From assembly GCA_029862975.1 (NCBI GenBank), contig JAOTWP010000039.1:1-32027 (forward strand): a stretch of DNA of 32,027 bases, in the 5' to 3' direction. The notes below the pieces were generated by a model that saw only the letters and a program-made list of their open reading frames with translations, made no database searches and was not told the DNA's origin. Below, piece by piece: positions 15,300 to 23,222 of the stretch (position 1 is its first letter; each line of letters opens with the position of its first letter). The stretch comes from Acidobacteriota bacterium (GTDB lineage: Bacteria; Acidobacteriota; Thermoanaerobaculia; Multivoradales; JAHEKO01). Position numbers and translations under genes: made by a program.

Positions 15300-16127
15300 T
15301 CAGGGAACCACCTGCGACCAGGCCTCGAGGTCGCCGCTCTCGAATCCGTCGCCGAAGATCAGAAGCCCGCCGGGGATTCCTCCAGGGAGATCCTCCTGGG
15401 AGTGGGCGCCGATGTCGGCGGCTCCCTGATCGTCGCCACCTTGCTCGTGCCAGCTCGGCATCGAGGTTCCAGGGTTGCCGAAGCGGACCTTGTGAAGAAA
15501 CTCCCAGGGATTGAGAGCCGCCACGGTGCCGACCCAGATCGGGTCTTCGGGCGTACCCATGTTGATCTCCGTGCCGTCCACTCCGTGACAGACAAAGCAC
15601 TCGCCGGTGCTGTTGTAATTCGACTCTCCTTGAGCCGCGTCGCCGAGGAACTCGAAGTGCGAACCGATGTAGAGGTCGGTATCGAGAAGCCGGATCAACA
15701 GAAAGTCGACCAGGTCCCAGATGTCGGTGTCGGTGAGGCCGTAGGTCGCGTAATCGTGCCCGTTGACCACGGTGCCGCCGGTTCCGTCGCCATCGGGACT
15801 CCGGATCAGGGCGAAGAGCTCCAGCGGCGACATCGTGGTGCCGAAGACTCCCGCGATCCCCGTGTAGTGGGAACCGGATCCGTAGGCCCCGTCGGCCCCC
15901 TTGTAGTCCCAACCGTGGCACTCCTTGCAGCGAAAAGTCGTGCTGCCGGTCTGCTGGCCCACGGGGGGGTAGAGCGGATGGTCCCCCGTCGGCTCCTCGG
16001 CACCGTTGATGAGCCACCACTTGTCGTAGAGCAGGCCGCCGCGCAGATCGTCCGCCGCGGCGCCGATGGCCGCCAGGAGTACCGCCGCCACGATCCAACC
16101 GCCGCTGGCCATCCGTCTCGAGCTCAT
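15300..16127 (-). CDS. Exported diheme c-type cytochrome with C-terminal DGFESGD motif
   Basis: A 275-residue protein. The ATG at 16127 has GGGGAG upstream, and a signal peptide (about residues 1-25) leads to the periplasm or outside. Two haem-binding C-x-x-C-H motifs are visible: C67-K-E-C70-H71 and C177-F-V-C180-H181. GTSMPSW (M224) is a likely distal Met ligand for the second haem. This fits an electron-carrier cytochrome c of the alcohol- or sulfur-oxidation accessory type, but no partner enzyme lies nearby, so the pathway is unknown. The C-terminus ends IFGDGFESGDLEAWSQ. The x-DGFESGD-x-x-x-W pattern recurs, from my general knowledge, near the ends or domain borders of exported proteins in several lineages, and its role is unclear. 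The gene is convergent with the 800-residue unknown gene. Confidence 0.85.
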   Translation of the reverse strand: MSSRRMASGGWIVAAVLLAAIGAAADDLRGGLLYDKWWLINGAEEPTGDHPLYPPVGQQTGSTTFRCKECHGWDYKGADGAYGSGSHYTGIAGVFGTTMSPLELFALIRSPDGDGTGGTVVNGHDYATYGLTDTDIWDLVDFLLIRLLDTDLYIGSHFEFLGDAAQGESNYNSTGECFVCHGVDGTEINMGTPEDPIWVGTVAALNPWEFLHKVRFGNPGTSMPSWHEQGGDDQGAADIGAHSQEDLPGGIPGGLLIFGDGFESGDLEAWSQVVP

Positions 16128-16582
16128 GTCGCCACTCCCCCTTCTTCCCGGTCGCGGGGTGAGCACCGACTGTGCTCTGACCGCTCGTGCGATCGGAGAT
16201 CCCGCTCCAGTCGCCGGCCGTCGACCGGCTGATTGGACCGCGACTTCACGGGGCCGGCCTCGATCGCGAGGACTGCGGCAAGCTACCGACGTCCCCGATC
16301 CCGGACAACACCCACCGGGATAGGTAGCCTCTCCCGCCCTTGGGGGGAGGCTGAGCGCGGTCACGGCGCGCCCGGCGTGCGGGTTGACGACGCCATGGAT
16401 CGCCCCTTCGGTCCGCCACCGAGATTCCCGCACCAAGCCGAGGAAGAGGCCAGAGGAGGGGCCAGAGGAGTGGCCAGGAACGAGCCGGACGAAGAAGACG
16501 GCGACGACCGAAAGGCCGCCGCCGCCGAAAAGGCATGCCCCTGCAGTGACTACGAACGGGCCGCCAGAATCCTGTTGGACGC
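16128..16582. other. Intergenic region without a supported gene
   Basis: About 455 bp separate the cytochrome start from the 3' end of the metalloprotease gene. Frames that cross it on either strand are Arg/Pro-rich with no Shine-Dalgarno and I reject them. A short degenerate run of GGCCAGAGGAG-like units lies at about 16446-16480. The cytochrome promoter should lie in the lower part. I see no riboswitch-like fold that I recognise. Confidence 0.4.
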
Positions 16583-19246
16583 CTAGAACGAGACCAATAG
16601 CCCCAGCTGGATCTGGTCGTACTTCAAGTCCGTCGAAGCCGTAAACGCATCGTGGTAATTGTACGTCGCTTCGAGGCTGAAGCGGGGGTCGATCGGGAAC
16701 TGCAATCCCAGCCCCAGGTTGCCGCCGCCCTCCAGGTCTCCGGGATCGAACTGATACAGCCCAAGCCCGCCGTTGATGAACACATGCCACGAGGCGAGGG
16801 GATTGAACGTGTATCTGGCGTTGCCTGCCAGGCTCCAGATGTCGACGTCCGGATTCGCGGCCTTGCCAGCGAGCTCAGACGTTCCCAGTCGCACATCCCA
16901 GGCCCAGTGTGCGTTCACGTCGTAGACGAAGTCCAAGTTGATCGTCATTCCATCGTCGTTGGTGTTCTTGAGAGCACCCTTGGCGTTCGCGATCCCCGCG
17001 TGAATGCTGAACGCCGGAGATGTGCGTGCGGTCAGCGTTCTATTGACCACCGGCGTATCGGGATCGTCGCTGTTCACGCTCAGCACACACGAGGGAGAAC
17101 CGGGTACGGTCGGTGTGAATCTAGCGGTCAGGCTGGTGCAGGATCCGGGACCCAACGCGGCAGGAAGAGGGTTGGTCACGATCGTGAAGTCCGGGCAGCT
17201 CAACGAGGCCGAGCTGACTGTCAAGCCGCACAGACCGATGTTGCATACTTCCACCGACTGTTCTCCCGACGACCACGCCGAGACGGTTCCGAAGCTCGTG
17301 GAGCCGGCGACCTGGATGTCTTGCAGCGTGCCGAGCCCTTCAACCTGTACGTTGACGATCGGCTCATCCGGGTCATTGCTGGCGATGGCCAGCTGTCCGG
17401 CTTGCGGCCCGGAGCTTGTCGGGCCGAAGAACGCCTGAAAGGGAAAGCATGCTCCGGGCAGCACATTGAGTGGATATCCGCTTGGCAGCGGCGGGGTGAC
17501 CCCAAACTGAGCGTTCGAGGATGCGATGGACGCCACGGCGAGATCGGCGGACCCCGTGTTGCAGACATCGAGCGCTTCGTTCTTCGTGCTTCCAACACAG
17601 ACCTCGCCGAAGTCGACCGGCCCGGGGACCTCGATGTTCGGGACCTCCAGGAGGGTGATTCTGTACTCACCGCCGTTGCCATACTCTCCGAAGCCGGTGG
17701 CCCAATTGGAATCCGGCGAGACGGCCTGGATCTCGATGGAGTACGTTCCCGCCGGAAGTATTCCGTCGTACACGAGTGTGTTGGTCGTGGGATCGAGCGG
17801 CGCGTTGTCGCCCGAGGTCATGCTGGAGATGACCGTGGGGCCCTCCCTGAGCGTGGCGTTCATCGCGAGGTTGGCGGCACGGCTCTCACCCGCATCGCCC
17901 AGCAGAGGACTCAACTCGAAGTGCACCGTACGGGCGGAGCCGAGCGTGAATGAGTAGACGTCGACGTCACCAAACAGACCGTCCGGAGTGATATGCCCCT
18001 CGAAATCCTCGACCGGGAAAGGCAGAGGCGTGGCGGTTGCAACGGAGTCCCCGGCATCGTCCGGGTCGGTCCCCAAGACGGCGCCGATCGTGGCCAGGTC
18101 GTTCTCCGAATTGTTCGCGTCGGGATACTCGCCCTGGCTCCACTGCACGTAGGGCTTCCAAAAAGGAGCCCCCATGATGGGACCCCAGACCCCATGGCCT
18201 CCGTAGTATGAGAGCGCGGAGGTGCCGTCGTGTCCCAAGCCCATCTGGTGACCCGCCTCATGGGCGATGGTCATCCCCAGACTTCCTACCGAGCTGTTCC
18301 ACGCCCAGCCCGTCTTGTAGTAATCACTGGCGTTACCGAAGATGCCGACATAGGCTACGCCGCCCGCTCCTGGGTAGAAGTAGTCGGTCGTGGTCGCGAT
18401 GATCCGGGAGCGGTTCGCGATCGGCGTTGCAGCATAGACGGAAGTGCGGGTCGTGACGTTGATGTCGTACGCCGCGTAGTCTTCGACGGTCTCGCGCCAT
18501 CCCAACCACATGACGTGCCGCTCGGTCGACGAGAAGCTCCCCACGTTGCCGTCGGTGTCGTATGGCGTATAGTTGATATCGTTGCCGCTGTTGTAGTTGT
18601 CATTCCAAGCAGTGCCGGAGATGGTTCCGCCCCAGTAGTCCAGGTAGAGCGTCTTGGAAGCGCCGGGCTTGCTCTCCAGGTTCTGCAGCGTCGTCAAGTC
18701 CGGAGTCGACTCCAGCGCCGCCATGGTGCGCGCGAGCTCGCTGTCGGCGGCCGCGCCCTCTGGCTCCCGCGGAAAATCTACACAGACGTAGTCGTTGGCA
18801 TCTACCTGCCTGAGGACGCCGCGCCCGTTGCTGTCAAAGGTCGCCCGGAAGAATTCCCTCGTCTTGGCGTCGTGGAGAATGACCCCGGTGATCGTGTTGT
18901 TGGTAACGATGTATACCAGGCCACCGGCGCCATCATCGAAGGCTACCGGAATTCTCGCGGTCTCGCGGGGGCCCAGGTCCCTCTTGAGGTCGGCGCCAAC
19001 GAGACGTTCCTTGACGGTACCTGAGACCTGTTTCCCGCTCGGCAGGGTCATCTTGACGAGGGAGTCGGTTGCCAACTGGCTGGCAAGCGATACGTTGGTC
19101 TGAATGGCTCGTGCGTCCTGGCTCGCATCTGTCGAGGGCGAGAGCTCGAAGAGTCGTTGCGCCGACGCAGCGGTTGGGATCAGCAGAGAAAGAAGCACTA
19201 AAGTAATGCCTGAAGAGAATCTCGATCGAAAGCGTGTGTTGGTCAT
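16583..19246 (-). CDS. Secreted metzincin-like metalloprotease fused to ASH-like domains and a C-terminal barrel
   Basis: An 887-residue protein. The ATG at 19246 has GAGAGG upstream, with a signal peptide at residues 1-29 (cleavage after ASA). A propeptide-like part is followed by a zinc protease domain. The zinc site H329-E-A-G-H333-Q-M-G-L-G-H339-D matches the metzincin HExxHxxGxxH pattern, with a likely Met-turn at M358 (GPIMGAP). A PPC-like beta domain (about 395-515, DVYSFTL) and two choice-of-anchor/ASH-like domains (about 525-632 and 633-735; VDFGEVCVGS, SFGTVSAWSSGEQ) follow. The last 150 residues read as amphipathic strands (WAWDVRLGTSELAG, WHVFINGGLGLYQFD, FSLEATYNYHDAF, IQLGLLVSF) ending in Phe, as in OmpA/OmpW-type eight-stranded barrels. 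Together this suggests a protease displayed on the outer membrane by its own anchor. Composition is less GC-rich than its neighbours. Confidence 0.85.
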   Translation of the reverse strand: MTNTRFRSRFSSGITLVLLSLLIPTAASAQRLFELSPSTDASQDARAIQTNVSLASQLATDSLVKMTLPSGKQVSGTVKERLVGADLKRDLGPRETARIPVAFDDGAGGLVYIVTNNTITGVILHDAKTREFFRATFDSNGRGVLRQVDANDYVCVDFPREPEGAAADSELARTMAALESTPDLTTLQNLESKPGASKTLYLDYWGGTISGTAWNDNYNSGNDINYTPYDTDGNVGSFSSTERHVMWLGWRETVEDYAAYDINVTTRTSVYAATPIANRSRIIATTTDYFYPGAGGVAYVGIFGNASDYYKTGWAWNSSVGSLGMTIAHEAGHQMGLGHDGTSALSYYGGHGVWGPIMGAPFWKPYVQWSQGEYPDANNSENDLATIGAVLGTDPDDAGDSVATATPLPFPVEDFEGHITPDGLFGDVDVYSFTLGSARTVHFELSPLLGDAGESRAANLAMNATLREGPTVISSMTSGDNAPLDPTTNTLVYDGILPAGTYSIEIQAVSPDSNWATGFGEYGNGGEYRITLLEVPNIEVPGPVDFGEVCVGSTKNEALDVCNTGSADLAVASIASSNAQFGVTPPLPSGYPLNVLPGACFPFQAFFGPTSSGPQAGQLAIASNDPDEPIVNVQVEGLGTLQDIQVAGSTSFGTVSAWSSGEQSVEVCNIGLCGLTVSSASLSCPDFTIVTNPLPAALGPGSCTSLTARFTPTVPGSPSCVLSVNSDDPDTPVVNRTLTARTSPAFSIHAGIANAKGALKNTNDDGMTINLDFVYDVNAHWAWDVRLGTSELAGKAANPDVDIWSLAGNARYTFNPLASWHVFINGGLGLYQFDPGDLEGGGNLGLGLQFPIDPRFSLEATYNYHDAFTASTDLKYDQIQLGLLVSF

Positions 19247-19603
19247 GAACAGTACCTCTCAAATTGAGTGTGGATCGCCGGGGCCACTGTGGTCGCCAGT
19301 CTTCTCTTGGTCGGCAGTGCCCTCGACGAAAGCGGACGTGGTTGGTGTCGCGGTTGTTCCGGCGCCTCGGACCCGGCCCGGTCCTCGCTCGTCATGTGGG
19401 TCGTGGCCGCCCCAGATCGTGCGTGGCGTCGTTGCGCGACTCATGGTTGAAGGGGCGTTCGAATGGAGCAGGTGTTACCCAGCTGCCGGCCCGGAGGGTG
19501 CCCGGCAGGCCCCAGCAGGTGGCGGTGCCGCGCCTCGTCGAACTGGCCGGAGGCCGCCGAGCGGGGGCGTCCGATTGCCCGACTCGAGAGGTAGGCGACG
19601 CTG
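19247..19603. other. Intergenic region without a supported gene
   Basis: About 357 bp lie between the metalloprotease start and the 3' end of the next minus-strand gene. It should hold the metalloprotease promoter, but I see no clear -35/-10 pair. Frames crossing it are shadows or low-complexity. Confidence 0.35.
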
Positions 19604-20107
19604 CTAGTCGGCGACTTCGCCGCCCTGCAGCCGCGTCAGCAGGTCCACCAGCCTGGCGCGGACTCCGTCGAGCGTGTAGGGATCGTCGGCGTCCGGCGAT
19701 ACCCCCTGCGCGTCGAAATGCGGGGGCGCGAGGTAGATGCGGCCCCACTCGGCGTCGGTCCGTTTGACGAGCCGGCGCAGGCTCCCCGGCGAGCCCAGGA
19801 GCCCCTCGACGACCCGCCGCAGAGCCGCGGTCGGGTCGTCGTAGCTTTCGAGCAGCACCGCGCTGCCGGCGACTTCGCGAAGGAGGACGATCGCCAGAGC
19901 TCCCTCCGTGTCGTGGAGATGCTGCTCTAGCAGGCTCTCGATCTCGGCCTCTGCCTGCTGCTTGCGGGTCACCGGCGAGGTGCCCTTCAGGAGTCCGGCG
20001 GCGCTCCTTGCGATCGCGTCGGCGACGGAGGCCTTGCGGCTCGCCCGGATCTCGCGCTCGATCTCGGCGTCGCTGGCCTGCGGGGGCTTGGGCGTGGACT
20101 CGGTCAT
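19604..20107 (-). CDS. Hypothetical cytoplasmic protein, 167 aa
   Basis: A 167-residue protein I do not recognise. The N-terminus is charged and helical (DAEIEREIRASRKASVADAI, QQAEAEIESLLEQHLHD). The middle is more hydrophobic (GALAIVLLREVAGSAVLL). The C-terminus ends PYTLDGVRARLVDLLTRLQGG. No signal peptide, membrane segment or catalytic motif is seen. The ATG at 20107 overlaps the stop of a small upstream frame as ATGA, which supports this start in the absence of a Shine-Dalgarno. It lies head to head, via the small gene, with the transglutaminase-like gene, but nothing in the sequence links their functions. Confidence 0.65.
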   Translation of the reverse strand: MTESTPKPPQASDAEIEREIRASRKASVADAIARSAAGLLKGTSPVTRKQQAEAEIESLLEQHLHDTEGALAIVLLREVAGSAVLLESYDDPTAALRRVVEGLLGSPGSLRRLVKRTDAEWGRIYLAPPHFDAQGVSPDADDPYTLDGVRARLVDLLTRLQGGEVAD

Positions 20108-20304
20108 GCGGCGTGACGGACCGTCGGCTTCGGCAGCTCGCCCGGCTTGCCGACGATCGGACGACGGCGAGCGCTCTCCAGTGTACCCTCGAGAAGCGCC
20201 ATGACCACAGACCCCATCGGTTTCGAGTCTGGCGACGCCTCGGCCTGGCCGGGCACGGCCCCCTGGAATCTCGCCTCCAGATCGAGACCGTACTTGCGCC
20301 GCAT
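20104..20304 (-). CDS. Small hypothetical protein, 66 aa, coupled to the 167-aa gene
   Basis: The frame from an ATG at 20304 encodes 66 residues (MRRKYGLDLEARFQGAV at the start, then KPMGSVVMALLEGTLE and GKPGELPKPTVRHAA). Its TGA overlaps the next ATG. The mixed composition looks protein-like, while the frame upstream of 20304 becomes Arg/Gly/Pro-rich and looks non-coding. No Shine-Dalgarno is visible, and the gene could begin at an in-frame codon at 20361. No family is recognised. Confidence 0.4.
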   Translation of the reverse strand: MRRKYGLDLEARFQGAVPGQAEASPDSKPMGSVVMALLEGTLESARRRPIVGKPGELPKPTVRHAA

Positions 20305-20578
20305 GGACCGCGACGCTCGCGCCGCGCCAGGTGGATCTCGCCCGCCCCTTCGCGTCCGCACGACGAGCCTGCCGCTTCCGACCGCGGAGAGAAGCGCGGC
20401 AGGCGCGCCACCTCCCGCGGCGCGTGGTCCTCACGAGCCTGCTGCCGTCGATCAGCCAGGGCTGCCCCCTTCGATCGCGCGCAGCTGTCACGCTACGGCG
20501 CGCGAACTGGCCCCTCACGGCACGGAGCTCCTCCTGAAGAGCTAAGATCAAGGCCGCACGAGCTCAGAGGGTGACTCC

Positions 20579-21643
20579 ATGAAGTCCTTTGCGACAGCCG
20601 ACAAGCGATCGGCGCCTGCGGCCCACAGGCAACATCACTACGTCCACCACCCGATGGGACCTGGCCAACAGGCGCGGCGGGCGGAGATCCGCCGCATTCT
20701 CGGCTCCGCCGGCGCCCAGGCCAAGCTCACCATCGGCCAGCCGGATGACAACTACGAGCGCGCGGAAGACCGTGCACCAGGAGCCCTCCCCAGCCTTGAA
20801 TCCACGCTCGACAGCTCAAAGAACGGCGGTCAGCCTTCAACTTCAACTCAACGAACCTTCTATGCCGACCTCGACAGGCCGACCATATCCCGAGCCAAAG
20901 TCAACCACCGCTCTGTTCAGCGAAAGGTACAGGTTGACCCTGGTGTCGATTTAGACACCATGGGATACACAACAACGAAAACCGGCGATACCTACTCGTG
21001 TCCCACGATCGTCAAAGCGTCTATCTGGAACGAAATCTTTACAGCCTTACTGAACTCTCCTCGAGTCTTTAAGCTGAAAGGCTCTACCGCCAAGACTGCC
21101 AACGAGAGCTTCCGCGCCCATATGGCGGCGCGGCGAGGTATCGTAAGCTTTGCTTCGAAAAAGAAGTACGCCTTCAATGTAACCGAAAAGCGCAACGCCA
21201 CATACTGGCAACGCGGCGGCCCTACTGGCTGGGAATTGAAGCCAGCCCCAAGCGGCACCAGCCTGGAAGAATGGCGAAAGAAGGCCCATGCAGACATCAA
21301 TGTCAATCCCGATGACTATGAAATGGCCTGCAACCAAGCGACGCGTGTGACGATGGAAGGCGGCGCCGGTGCTCCCTTTAAGACAAATACAGCCAGCAGC
21401 GATTCGGATTGGATTCCGGGGGACGCCGGGTATATTACGAACACTGCGTTTGTAAGCGGCGTGAGCCCTCCCGGCACGGAGGGGGAGAACATCATTTATA
21501 CCGGCAAGGACAAGTTCTGGGGGCACCTGGAAAAAGCCAATACCTATCGCACACTACAGGAGTGGTTCGACGTGGTCGAAGCGTGGGATGGAGGCGCACG
21601 CAAAGAAACGCACAGGCTATACCCCTCAAACGGCATTGAATAG
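20579..21643 (+). CDS. Putative effector: DUF4157-type leader joined to a Tgl-like transglutaminase domain
   Basis: A 354-residue protein without a classical signal peptide. Residues about 25-65 (GPGQQARRAEIRRILGS, then AKLTIGQPDDNYERAEDR at 48-65) resemble the leader that precedes DUF4157 domains in proteins linked to extracellular contractile injection systems. The usual continuation EADRVAD is altered and the DUF4157 HExxH domain is absent. RSVQRKVQ (111-118) also fits this leader style. Residues about 140-330 resemble Bacillus spore-coat transglutaminase Tgl: NATYW (206-210), YEMACNQAT with C251 where Tgl has its catalytic Cys, GDAGYITN, GENIIYTGKDKFWGH with E303 and H316 where Tgl has its Glu and His. 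A cross-linking or deamidating effector is inferred. Base composition is clearly lower in GC than its flanks. GAGGGTGAC precedes the ATG. Confidence 0.75.
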   Translation: MKSFATADKRSAPAAHRQHHYVHHPMGPGQQARRAEIRRILGSAGAQAKLTIGQPDDNYERAEDRAPGALPSLESTLDSSKNGGQPSTSTQRTFYADLDRPTISRAKVNHRSVQRKVQVDPGVDLDTMGYTTTKTGDTYSCPTIVKASIWNEIFTALLNSPRVFKLKGSTAKTANESFRAHMAARRGIVSFASKKKYAFNVTEKRNATYWQRGGPTGWELKPAPSGTSLEEWRKKAHADINVNPDDYEMACNQATRVTMEGGAGAPFKTNTASSDSDWIPGDAGYITNTAFVSGVSPPGTEGENIIYTGKDKFWGHLEKANTYRTLQEWFDVVEAWDGGARKETHRLYPSNGIE

Positions 21644-21673
21644 AAAGGCAGTGGCACGGGTTTCCTTGGAGGC

Positions 21674-22135
21674 CTAGGCTGGATAAGCTCTAAACATGGT
21701 GTTCAAGGCTTCCATGATTCGTAAGTACTCCTGATGTGCCGGTTCGCCGTAGGGTATCCTGCGGCATTGGATTCGAACGCTGAAGTTGTCGGCGTAATGG
21801 GTAGGCTCGGAGTTGATGATTTGCAGGACATCTGCATTGGCTTCATGCCATTGCTTGAGGTTGTTCTTGGACTCTTGGGCCGGTAGCCCGTCTATCAATG
21901 CCGCGTTCCTTCTTCGTACGTCCTCGATCTCTTCGGGCGCCACTCGATCCACGATCACCAACGTAATCATGCACGGGCCGTACAAAGGTCCCAAGGGATC
22001 GTTGGACTGGGGGTCGGCTTGCAAGCGTATGGTGTGAGAGCTGATGAGTAGCTCCGCATCCCTCTTTGCCGTCAGCGCCCAGCCGGGAGGCAGCAATGCG
22101 GCAACCGGTTCATAGAGAGGGTTCTTGACGTTCAC
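21674..22135 (-). CDS. Hypothetical cytoplasmic protein, 153 aa, convergent with the effector-like gene
   Basis: A 153-residue soluble protein starting at GTG 22135, with a GGATGGGG-like Shine-Dalgarno upstream. No known family is recognised. It shows mixed alpha/beta sequence (LLPPGWALTAKRDAELLISS, GPCMITLVIVDRVAPEEIED, NFSVRIQCRRIPYGEP, YLRIMEALNTMFRAYP). It shares the lower GC content of the transglutaminase-like gene and its stop lies 30 bp from that gene's stop, so the two may have arrived together. It could be a partner, chaperone or immunity protein. The convergent order argues against a classical toxin-antitoxin operon, and I assign no function. Confidence 0.65.
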   Translation of the reverse strand: MNVKNPLYEPVAALLPPGWALTAKRDAELLISSHTIRLQADPQSNDPLGPLYGPCMITLVIVDRVAPEEIEDVRRRNAALIDGLPAQESKNNLKQWHEANADVLQIINSEPTHYADNFSVRIQCRRIPYGEPAHQEYLRIMEALNTMFRAYPA

Positions 22136-22288
22136 GATCGTACCCCATCCTTTCCGTTTGGTGTGTCGTCGGCACGTCGCCCGTGAGAACAGAAGATCGT
22201 CGCTGTCGTCGGGCGTAGAAGAGGGAAGGGATCAGGCTCGCCGGCCAAACGAGGCGGGAGTGCGGGCGACGGGGTCCACCATGCTCGG

Positions 22289-22822
22289 CTAGTGATACAT
22301 CCCGTACCAGGGGGGCTCGAGGGTGGGAGCGTACGGCCAGTGGGCTCGGTGGTCCGTGGTCGAGCGCAGCCTCTCCGCTTCCTCTGGGGCCAAGAAACGC
22401 CCCGCGAGATCGTTGCCGCCGTTGATCGCGTAGAAGCGGACCTGGGACGCGGCAAGCTGCTCGTTGACGATCTCGAACAGTGCGTGCGTGGCGCGAGCCC
22501 AGCTCTCTCCCGGCTCGGTCTCTCCGCCGGGCGCGTAGATGACGTACTCGCGACCGTCGCTCGAGACGGCGTACCGGCCCGCGGCCGCGTCCAGCCGCTC
22601 CTCGATGGGCTCGGCGCCGGGCGCATGCGCGCGAATCTCCGCAAGGAGCTCGGCGTGCGCCGCGGCGATTCCGCCTTCGGCGAGGGTTTCGGCGTCCAGG
22701 AAGATCAGATCGTCCCCGGTCACGCCCACCTCGGTCGCAGCCCTGCACGACATCAGAGCCGGCACGACGAGCAGAGCGACGGCTCTGAACCTGCTCGTTC
22801 GCATCGGGCGCCACTTTCGCAT
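22289..22822 (-). CDS. Small lipoprotein of unknown function
   Basis: A 177-residue exported protein. A hydrophobic leader ends in a lipobox (VPALMSC, Cys26 from the ATG at 22822, Cys20 from a second ATG at 22804), so it should be lipid-anchored. The mature part is mainly helical and acidic (DLIFLDAETLAEGGIAAAHA, EPIEERLDAAAGRYAVSSDG) with a C-terminal aromatic tail (PYAPTLEPPWYGMYH). I do not recognise the family. No strong Shine-Dalgarno helps to choose between the two starts. The gene lies left of the region where GC content returns to the high background. Confidence 0.62.
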   Translation of the reverse strand: MRKWRPMRTSRFRAVALLVVPALMSCRAATEVGVTGDDLIFLDAETLAEGGIAAAHAELLAEIRAHAPGAEPIEERLDAAAGRYAVSSDGREYVIYAPGGETEPGESWARATHALFEIVNEQLAASQVRFYAINGGNDLAGRFLAPEEAERLRSTTDHRAHWPYAPTLEPPWYGMYH

Positions 22823-23222
22823 GGACCCATTCTCGCAGATCCTCGCCGCCTCTTCGCGCGAGTCGGCCCCTATGAGGCCTCATGCGTTTCGGTTGGGTAG
22901 TGGCGCCACCCGAAAGATGCCCCAGGCGTTTCGGGCTGGTCGCCTCGGGAGTTGCTAGACTCGAGGCCCGCCTTCTTGAGGGATCTGGGCTGTCGCGACG
23001 AGGCCCTCGAGCTTCCTGCTGCAGCGGGAGATCGACCGGTGCCTGAAGGAGGTCGTCGGACCCGAGCCGGAGGATCTCGAGCTCGTCAGAGATGCCTTGA
23101 CCCGGAAGCCTCCGGCTCACGTGATGGAGCCCCCGCAGATGCTGGAAACCGAGGGATTCAAGAGGCTGCCCGGTCCTGGCGTTGGCCCTCCCGTTGCCGG
23201 TAGGTACCGACGCGCCCGAGTC
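22823..23222. other. Intergenic stretch with an orphan protein-like frame
   Basis: No complete gene is supported. The plus-strand frame from just after a TGA near 22977 to 23222 reads protein-like sequence (FLLQREIDRCLKEVVGPEPE, DLELVRDALTRKPPAHVMEP, QMLETEGFKRLPGPGVGPPV) in frame with the next lipoprotein gene but before its signal peptide. It may be the remains of another gene or an unusually long leader. An initiator such as the TTG at 23097 would put about 40 residues in front of a lipoprotein signal, which is unlikely. Confidence 0.35.

Noticed and set aside
16440-16480. Short GGCCAGAGGAG-like repeats as a CRISPR or satellite array
   Set aside because: Units are short, contiguous and imperfect, with no spacers; simple local slippage is enough.
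16233-16586. 117-codon plus-strand frame in the cytochrome-metalloprotease gap
   Set aside because: Low-complexity Glu/Arg/Pro composition from short GA-rich repeats, with no ribosome-binding site.
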